From assembly GCF_023073335.1 (NCBI RefSeq), contig NZ_JADPJG010000032.1, forward strand, positions 186,001 to 250,000: DNA of 64,000 nt. Reading direction: 5' to 3'. The notes beneath the pieces are model-generated. The model was not told the origin of the DNA and made no database searches. It was given only the letters and a program-made list of their open reading frames with translations. The number at the start of each line of letters is the position of its first letter. Position 1 is the first letter of the stretch. Position numbers and translations under genes: made by a program. This document shows, piece after piece, positions 58,449 to 64,000 of the stretch. The DNA is from Bradyrhizobium sp. 21 (GTDB lineage: Bacteria; Pseudomonadota; Alphaproteobacteria; Rhizobiales; Xanthobacteraceae).

Positions 58449-58584
58449 GCGAAAACAACCCCATGCACAGTAGACGGGGACTGTGAAATCAATGGCTTAC
58501 GCGCGTGCAGAAATCATCCGAGCGTAAGCCCGGATGCAGACTACGGACTGCGCCGGTTGACCCGTCGGGCAAAACAGGAGCAGG
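58449..58584 (+). repeat. Dispersed repeat, copy B
   Basis: Inverted partner of 15971-16081: shared blocks are 58449-58473 (25 bases), 58485-58498 (14 bases) and 58557-58578 (22 bases). This copy has an additional ~58 bp between the last two blocks, including the hairpin CATCCGAGCGTAAGCCCGGATG, which copy A lacks. Begins 19 bases after the feoB stop. Confidence 0.75.
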
Positions 58585-58650
58585 ATGGCATGATCACCCC
58601 GCAACGATAGCGCGATCGACGACCCGCCCCGGAAGCGGCTATCTGTCTCC

Positions 58651-59148
58651 ATGAATCATTTCAGCACCAACAGACTGACCGCCGAGAAACTCCGCGAAGA
58701 TCACCTCTCCGACCTCGTCGCGCTGCATCTCGATCCCGATGTGTCCCGCTATCTCGGCGGTGTGCGCTCGGCGGAAAAAACGGAAAAATACCTCGCCGTC
58801 AACATGGCCCACTGGGATCAACACGGCTTCGGATTGTGGGTGCTGCGAACGAAAGACGGAGCATTCGCCGGACGGGCGGGCATCCGGCACATCCTGGTGG
58901 ACGACATCGACGAGATCGAGATTTTCTACGCGTTCACGCGCAGCCTCTGGGGCCGGGGATTTGCGAGCGAGATCGCAACCGCGCTGACGCGCATCGGGCT
59001 GTCAGAGCTTGCGCTGCCGTCCCTGATCGGCATCGTCTATGTCGGCAACGGCGCATCGCGCCGCGTGCTGGAGAAGTCGGACTATGTCCTCGAGCGGAGC
59101 ACGAACCGCCACGGGGAGGACGTCGTGATCTACCGCATCCGGCGGTGA
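58651..59148 (+). CDS. GNAT acetyltransferase, RimJ/RimL type
   Basis: 165 residues. Opens TNRLTAEKLREDHLSDLVAL, then the acetyl-CoA loop YAFTRSLWGRGFASEIATALTRIG (~92-115), followed by NGASRRVLEKSDYVLE. Similar to RimJ/RimL and small-molecule acetyltransferases. Substrate unknown. Separated from feoB by the dispersed repeat. Confidence 0.9.
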   Translation: MNHFSTNRLTAEKLREDHLSDLVALHLDPDVSRYLGGVRSAEKTEKYLAVNMAHWDQHGFGLWVLRTKDGAFAGRAGIRHILVDDIDEIEIFYAFTRSLWGRGFASEIATALTRIGLSELALPSLIGIVYVGNGASRRVLEKSDYVLERSTNRHGEDVVIYRIRR

Positions 59149-59322
59149 GAGCCGCAAGCTCGTAGGAGGCGGCCTGAAGCTCAGCCGGTGCGCAGCCTGG
59201 CGTGCACAAGAGCCAAATACATCACCCCTCGACAGACCGACCCACAGGTGCGGCGAATCTCGCGACAACCGGTTGAAGAGGCCGCCGGCCGAGGCGGCCT
59301 CTCGCACGAGGTCGGCGTCAAA

Positions 59323-59550
59323 TCACTTGGTGTAGCCCTGGCTCGTACACCACCACATGGCGTCAGCCGAGCTCGAACCATGCTCTATGACGTATTTTCG
59401 GCACGCTTCGTAATTGACAGCATAACGCTTGGCACACGGGACGGAGGAAATGGTGCCGCCACTGAAGGAGCATTTGTATTGGGCATTTGCCGCCGGCATT
59501 GACAGGGTTGCGACGGCGAGCCCGACGACGAGGAAAGCGAAGGTCTTCAT
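59323..59550 (-). CDS. Small secreted Cys-containing protein, 75 aa
   Basis: From ATG 59550, preceded by GGGAGGGATAGCC. Signal peptide FAFLVVGLAVATLSMPAANAQ cleaved near residue 24. The mature ~51 residues hold four Cys (YKCSF, VPCAK, EACRKY, WWCTSQ), consistent with two disulfides in the periplasm. Short exported rhizobial proteins of this kind are common; the function is unknown. No operon partner. Confidence 0.75.
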   Translation of the reverse strand: MKTFAFLVVGLAVATLSMPAANAQYKCSFSGGTISSVPCAKRYAVNYEACRKYVIEHGSSSADAMWWCTSQGYTK

Positions 59551-59776
59551 GGCTATCCCTCCCGAATCCAGGGACAGCAAACGCTATCCCAGGTAGAATG
59601 ATAGCACGCCTTCGACTGCATTTGTCCGATGAGTGCCGCTCGGAATCGGGGAGGTGCCTTGCGAAAATGCTGCCTTTCACCGGGTCTGCCGGAGGGGGGG
59701 AGCACAGCGAAATCCGGGGCATCGCGCCGGTGGATACGGCGGTCCCGGGTGCGCGGAGCCTGTCATCGGGCGGCGC

Positions 59777-59810
59777 TTCGCGCCGGGCCGTTGGCTCCGG
59801 CTGCGGAGCC
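59777..59810 (-). terminator. Tandem hairpins after the DUF2336 operon
   Basis: GGCTCC/GGAGCC (59793-59810) immediately follows the TAA of the small minus-strand gene, and a second stem (GGCGC/GCGCC, near 59772-59784) comes next. No U-run, so this is a weak or Rho-aided end at best. Confidence 0.4.
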
Positions 59811-60044
59811 TTACCGAAAATACCCCAGCACGAGATCGACATCCGCGCTGCCGGCCACCGTGCCGTTCAGCTCGGCGTCGATGACGCGGCGGCAGGCTTC
59901 GATCGCGGCGTGGTCGCCGAGATCGTTGGCGGCTTCCAGCACGAGCCAGGCGGCGTCGACCGAGGCCTTGTCCGGGGCCGACCCGCCGATGTCGGCGCTG
60001 AGGGTCTTGGTCTTGCGGACGGCAGTACCGAATTGAGGCAACAT
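59811..60044 (-). CDS. Hypothetical helical protein, 77 aa
   Basis: From ATG 60044, with GGGAGTATCAGCA before it. Opens MLPQFGTAVRKTKTLS, then a helix-rich part with a repeated AAW/EAA pattern (DAAWLVLEAANDLGDH, ACRRVIDAELNG), and ends DVDLVLGYFR. It follows the DUF2336 gene by 22 bases on the same strand, so the two are probably one transcript. Family not recognised. Confidence 0.7.
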   Translation of the reverse strand: MLPQFGTAVRKTKTLSADIGGSAPDKASVDAAWLVLEAANDLGDHAAIEACRRVIDAELNGTVAGSADVDLVLGYFR

Positions 60045-60066
60045 TGCTGATACTCCCTCTTCCCGC

Positions 60067-61185
60067 TCAGTGAACCTGGAGCTCGGGCTGACGGCCCGCA
60101 TCGGCACCCGTGCCGGTCTTGCGCGACTGGTAGAACTTCAAAACGCTGCGCGAGCTCTCGATCTTGAGCCGGCCGAAATCGCGCTCGTTGTCGTGCAGCT
60201 CACGCGCCGTGATCAGATGATCCTTGGCGCCCAGGAACAGCAGCGACATCGTCGTGTCCCAGGAGAAGTCGAGCGCCTTGCACAGCACCAGGATCATCTC
60301 GCGGTTGCGGTCCATCATCGCACGCTCGATCACGTCGACCGGCAGCGACGACAACAGTGACAGGCCGATCTGCACCTCGTCGAAGCGGTGCTGGCGCGCA
60401 TAGTTCGAGATTGAATCCTGGTTGAGGTTGCCCTGCCGGTACTGCGTCGTCACCACGCGCTTGGCGACGAAATAGCTGCGCGAGGACGGGCCGAACTTGG
60501 ACTGCAGATCGCCGGTGACCTCGGTCACCGAGCTTTGGATCTGCGACATCATCTCGGGGCGCTCGGTCTCGAGCCGACGGCGGACGTCCTCCGACGCCTT
60601 CGAGATGAGCTGCTGGAAGATGTGCCGCGGCACGTCCTTGCGCAGGCCCAGTTGCTCAGCAAGGATCGAGTCGCCTTCGGCGCGGCGGACCATGTGCAGA
60701 AGGCCCGAACCGGAGAAGCGCGCGCCCTCGTTCCTGGCGACTGACGTGACGACCTCCTGGTCGCCCCGCTTGACCAGCACGTCGGTGACGGCCTCGCCGA
60801 TCGACTGGCGCTGGGCGATCGCGAGCAGGTGCGACTGGCCCTTGGTCATGGCGCTCTCGACCAGCATCTTCTCGTCGATGCGGCTGGAGTCGCGCAGCAC
60901 GGGACCGGCAACGGCGATCTCGTCGTCGAGCGCGAGCTTTTCGATGACGTTGAGCGGGGCGTGATCGCACGCCGACATCAACTCCGAGAGCTGCGCGCGC
61001 GCGGCGACCTCGATCTCGTCGGCAAGCCGGCCGATGACCTCGCCGAACATGCTGATCTCGTCGTCGCTGTAGCGGCCGGTGATCAGGATGTCGGTCGCGT
61101 GCCACAACGCCTTCGACCGGCTTTCGTCGGTGCCGCGCGCGATCGCGTCGTCCAGATCCTGTAGAAGCGTTTTCGCCCCGTTCAT
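60067..61185 (-). CDS. DUF2336 protein
   Basis: 372 residues, all-helical. DUF2336 core with GRYSDDEISMFGEVIGRLADEIEVAARAQLSELM at ~35-68, then repeated NVIEKLALDDEIAVAGPVLRDS and SHLLAIAQRQSIGEAVTDVLVKRGDQEVV, an arrangement of HEAT-like repeats. The C-terminus is Lys/Arg-rich (GRLKIESSRSVLKFYQSRKTG). Some DUF2336 proteins take part in alphaproteobacterial cell-cycle or development circuits, but no role is shown here. Confidence 0.88.
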   Translation of the reverse strand: MNGAKTLLQDLDDAIARGTDESRSKALWHATDILITGRYSDDEISMFGEVIGRLADEIEVAARAQLSELMSACDHAPLNVIEKLALDDEIAVAGPVLRDSSRIDEKMLVESAMTKGQSHLLAIAQRQSIGEAVTDVLVKRGDQEVVTSVARNEGARFSGSGLLHMVRRAEGDSILAEQLGLRKDVPRHIFQQLISKASEDVRRRLETERPEMMSQIQSSVTEVTGDLQSKFGPSSRSYFVAKRVVTTQYRQGNLNQDSISNYARQHRFDEVQIGLSLLSSLPVDVIERAMMDRNREMILVLCKALDFSWDTTMSLLFLGAKDHLITARELHDNERDFGRLKIESSRSVLKFYQSRKTGTGADAGRQPELQVH

Positions 61186-61421
61186 CTCATACCCCAGTTC
61201 TTGGTCGTTCTTTGGCTGACGCGATGCCGAATTCCTCTGGGATCGAGACTAGGGAACAAACGCGCAGATCCGGTAAAACCGTTGCAGCAGTTTTGTCGAC
61301 GAGAATTCGTTCAAATGCGAAGGAATGCGTTTACCGCCGGGCCATAAGCAAGGTGCGCCCCTTTCCCGCAAGCGGAGAGGTGAGCGGGCCCGCGGCTCGA
61401 TCTCTGCAAGCTAGCGTCGCC

Positions 61422-64000
61422 TCACGGATTCGACGGCGTCAGCACCAACGGCGGCTTCGGCCTGGGCTTTGCGGGCGCAGGGCCTGGAGCGGGCCGCACA
61501 TCGATGGGCGGCGGGAGCGGGGCGACCTGCTGGCTCGCAAGCGGCGGGCTCGCGAGTGGCGGACTTGTGAGTGCAGGACTTGTGAGTGCAGGACTTGTGA
61601 GTGGCGGATTTGGCACGGCAGGAGCTGCCTGCGGGGCCTTTGGGGTCGGTGCGACCTTGGGCTTCGGCGGTGCACGGCGCGGATCGCGACCCGGCATCGG
61701 TACATCCAGCAGCGACGAATCCGGCACGGGGTCTGGCGAGACCAGCGTCGGCAGCGCCGCCGTCGCCGGCGGCGGTTCGCCGCGCTCGATGGCATCCAGA
61801 CGGCGCGTCTCGCGATCGATCATGCGCACCGCAAGCCACGACGACAGCGGCGCGACATCGACGGTGCGATTCATCTTGTCGGGAGGACCTGCCGCAAACA
61901 GCTGGATTTCCGGCGGCGCGCCGGAGAGACCTGTCATGATCGGCGTCAGGCTGGCGCGGATGTCGGCCTGGTCGGCGGGGATGTCGTAGCCGCCGGAGAC
62001 GATGGCACGGGCGTTCTTTGCTTCCAGCGGCGTTGCGCCGACGCGCAGGCGTCCGTCGCGGATCGTGAACGGGATCTGCGCCGAGGCCACCGCAATCGGG
62101 CCTGCCGACAGCGCGGGCTCGACCAGTTGCCGCAGCCTGTTGTCGTCGGCGACCTGCCCGCCGTCGCTGGCGCGGATGGCGATCTCGAAGGCGCGGGGAT
62201 TGAGGCCGGCGATCTCGGCGGACTCGAGGGTCACCGTGCCATTGCCGGCGAGCGCGCCCGTCAGCGCTGCGACGCTGCGGCCCTGGCTGGTCAGCGCCAT
62301 CTGCACCGAGGCGCGGCCCTTCGGCAGCGCGAGGTTGCGATAGCGCAGCACCGCCGCATCGACATTGCCGAGGTCGATACGCGCGTTCAACGTCAGACCA
62401 TTGGCGCCATTGCGCGCATCAAGGCTGGCCGAGATTTCACCGCCGCCGATGCCGCCCTTCAGCGCATCGAGCGCGAGCGACTGACCGTCGCTCCGGATCG
62501 TGCCGCTGAAGGGGCGCAGCTCGATGCCGCCGGGCAATGTGCCGTGCAACGCCTGGAAGGCGACGCGGCCGCGCCAGCCACCGAGAAGGCCCGCACTCAG
62601 CGGCTCGCCGGCATCGTGTCCGGCCGCGCCGACGGCCATCGCGAGCGCCGGCATGAGGTCGAGCGTGTCCAGGCCGATTTCGCCGTCGACGCTCTTCTCC
62701 TGATCGAGCGACACCGAAAGATGGCCGCGCAGATGCGAGCCGGCCGCGCTGCCGTCGAGATCGTCGAGGGTCAGACGATTGCCGGAGAGGCCGACGCGCG
62801 AGGACAGGTTGACGGCCTGCACCGATTTGTCGGCCGGACTGGTCCCGAACAATGGGGCCAGATTGGCATTGCGCACGCGCAGATTCACGCTCGCCTTAAG
62901 CTCGGACGATTTGGGCTCCGACAATTCGACGCTGCCTTGCGCGTCCGCGTCCAGCCCGCCGCCGCTGAGCTTGGCGTTCAATTGCGCAGGCCGGCGCCAC
63001 GCGCCGCTTAACCGGCCTTCGAGCTGCGAAGCGCCCTCGCCTGCGGCCACCACGCGATCGAGCCCGAGCAACGCCAGCAGTGCACTGGCCTGCGGTGTCG
63101 AGACTTTCGAGTCCAGCGTGAAGTCGCTGTTGCGCAAGCGGTCGACATCGATGCCGTTGACGGCGGCAACCGGCGTCTGCGCGACCAGCGTCGCGGTGGC
63201 CTTGAGCTGTGGCGCGTCGAGATCGAACACGACGCGCGCGTCGTTGCGATCGGCATGCTCGGCGTTCTTGTCGAGGCTGAGGTCGAGCTTCAGCCGCGTC
63301 GCGCCGGGCAATGATGGGATGGCATCGAACCGCGCGCGCACCGAAGGCGCAAACGGCTCGAGCAGCGCGGTGAGCTCGCGCAGCGAATTGGCGGAGGATT
63401 TCAGCGCCAGCTTGCCGGTGGCCCTGGTGCGATCGAAATTGCCGCTCGCTTCGGTGGTGACGCCGCTGGCCTGGCCGAAGCGCAACTGCTCCAGCGACAG
63501 CGCCGCCGGACCGTAGCCGAGTTTTGCGGTGAATGGCCGCAACTCCTGGCCGGCCGAGATCGCGCGGCCGATATCGAGCGAGAGCTTCGCTTCCTCCGGC
63601 CATTCGCCCTGCGGCCCCGCGAGCGCGCGTGCAAAACTTGCGGCGGCATCGAGGTCGAGACGGTCGGCCTTGAGCTCGGCGTCGATCCGCGAGCCCTTGC
63701 TCGCGCCGGTCTGGACGAAGGCGATGCGGCCCTCAACCGCGCCGCCCTCGATCTCGGCCTTCAGCCCGTCGATGGCGAAATGGTTGGCGGCGATGGTCAC
63801 GTCGCCGGCAAGCCGCAGGGGCCGCGTGCTGCGGCGGTTGACCTCGCTGCGGCCCTGGAGCCAGGCCACCAGCGTATCGGGGTCGGACGATTCGATGCTG
63901 AGGCGGCCGCTGAAACTGTCGGCGCCGGGCGTCGCGCCGTTGAGCGAGAGCTGCGTCATGCCGGGCGCGCGCAGCTCGAGCCGCTGGAAGGTCCAGGACC
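61422..64000 (-). CDS. AsmA-family protein, 5' end outside window
   Basis: At least 859 codons are visible; the frame continues through the window edge (preceding residues read SWTFQRLELRAPG), so ATG 63959 is internal. Repetitive beta-strand pattern with alternating hydrophobic residues (LRLAGDVTIAANHFAIDGLKAEIEGGAVEGRIAF), typical of AsmA/TamB-type bridge proteins that move phospholipid or modulate outer-membrane assembly. The C-terminal ~140 residues are Pro/Ala-rich, including pentapeptide units SPALT and SPPLA at 61531-61605. No membrane anchor is visible because it would lie in the missing N-terminus. Confidence 0.87.
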   Translation of the reverse strand, partial: SWTFQRLELRAPGMTQLSLNGATPGADSFSGRLSIESSDPDTLVAWLQGRSEVNRRSTRPLRLAGDVTIAANHFAIDGLKAEIEGGAVEGRIAFVQTGASKGSRIDAELKADRLDLDAAASFARALAGPQGEWPEEAKLSLDIGRAISAGQELRPFTAKLGYGPAALSLEQLRFGQASGVTTEASGNFDRTRATGKLALKSSANSLRELTALLEPFAPSVRARFDAIPSLPGATRLKLDLSLDKNAEHADRNDARVVFDLDAPQLKATATLVAQTPVAAVNGIDVDRLRNSDFTLDSKVSTPQASALLALLGLDRVVAAGEGASQLEGRLSGAWRRPAQLNAKLSGGGLDADAQGSVELSEPKSSELKASVNLRVRNANLAPLFGTSPADKSVQAVNLSSRVGLSGNRLTLDDLDGSAAGSHLRGHLSVSLDQEKSVDGEIGLDTLDLMPALAMAVGAAGHDAGEPLSAGLLGGWRGRVAFQALHGTLPGGIELRPFSGTIRSDGQSLALDALKGGIGGGEISASLDARNGANGLTLNARIDLGNVDAAVLRYRNLALPKGRASVQMALTSQGRSVAALTGALAGNGTVTLESAEIAGLNPRAFEIAIRASDGGQVADDNRLRQLVEPALSAGPIAVASAQIPFTIRDGRLRVGATPLEAKNARAIVSGGYDIPADQADIRASLTPIMTGLSGAPPEIQLFAAGPPDKMNRTVDVAPLSSWLAVRMIDRETRRLDAIERGEPPPATAALPTLVSPDPVPDSSLLDVPMPGRDPRRAPPKPKVAPTPKAPQAAPAVPNPPLTSPALTSPALTSPPLASPPLASQQVAPLPPPIDVRPAPGPAPAKPRPKPPLVLTPSNP
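61531..61605 (-). repeat. 15-base tandem repeat in the AsmA-family gene
   Basis: Five units of 15 bases, the two central ones identical (GGACTTGTGAGTGCA at 61561-61575 and 61576-61590). They encode Pro/Ser/Leu/Ala/Thr pentapeptides. The pattern is prone to slippage, so length variation between strains is expected. Confidence 0.75.

Noticed and set aside
61212..63011. 599-codon plus-strand frame opposite the AsmA-family gene
   Set aside because: Arg/Gly/Ala-rich shadow of a GC-rich gene; no domain pattern. The minus strand shows consistent beta-strand periodicity across the whole length.
1..64000. Mobile elements, CRISPR arrays, prophage, tRNA or rRNA genes
   Set aside because: No transposase or integrase motifs, no regularly spaced repeats, and no tRNA T-arm signatures other than that of tmRNA were seen.

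Overview
The window is a GC-rich, almost wholly coding stretch of alphaproteobacterial chromosome. Gene content and order point to a Bradyrhizobium-like member of the Rhizobiales: a circularly permuted two-piece tmRNA with an ANDNF-type tag, hflK-hflC-DUF2065-degP, divergent miaA/serB, many Bug/TctC solute-binding proteins, feoAB behind an Irr-type (ICE) motif, and Bradyrhizobium-style palindromic repeats. This assignment is inferred from gene content and was not tested by a database search. There is no transposase, integrase, phage gene, CRISPR array, rRNA or tRNA that I can see, so this looks like vertically inherited chromosome rather than an island.

Layout. 1-2.2 kb: the 3' end of a flavin monooxygenase-esterase fusion, a terminator and small unknown genes. 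2.3-9 kb: an RlpA lipoprotein, a DUF1501/DUF1800 pair, and a BlaI repressor with an M56 (BlaR1-like) membrane protease whose C-terminal half carries a duplicated domain and a VHL-beta-like segment. 9-15.9 kb: malic enzyme, an orphan Bug protein, a large MscS channel and a metallo-beta-lactamase-fold hydrolase. 16.1-21.8 kb: a complete branched-chain amino acid ABC transporter followed by a PPK2 kinase. 21.8-28.3 kb: a NUDIX hydrolase, an SsuA/TauA-type ABC importer split by an opposite-strand cupin gene, and an osmoprotectant-type importer with a fused permease and binding protein. 28.3-32.5 kb: a sulfatase-like membrane enzyme, a TetR repressor with twin operators facing a ferric-reductase-like membrane protein, and a short-chain dehydrogenase.

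33-39.9 kb is the isoleucine/valine region: an attenuator with an Ile/Leu/Val-rich leader peptide, ilvI, a threonine dehydratase-like gene, ilvH, a methyltransferase, EamA and LysE exporters, and ilvC. 40-48 kb: miaA, serB, degP, DUF2065, hflC, hflK, folA, a GNAT acetyltransferase and thyA. 48.1-52.8 kb: a tripartite tricarboxylate transporter with a terminator between tctA and tctC, and a split chromate transporter. 52.9-59.2 kb: ssrA (tmRNA), sspB, fumC, two small genes, feoA-feoB and a GNAT gene. 59.3-64 kb: small proteins, a DUF2336 protein and a truncated AsmA-family protein.

Genes that appear to work together: ssrA makes the degradation tag and the adjacent sspB encodes the adaptor that delivers tagged proteins to ClpXP. 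HflK/HflC and DegP are a membrane and periplasmic quality-control set. The leader peptide couples ilv expression to charged Ile/Leu/Val tRNA. BlaI/M56 probably controls itself and, from a shared 15-bp operator motif, perhaps the DUF1800/DUF1501 operon. The most promising less-described system is this M56/BlaI plus DUF1800/DUF1501 locus.
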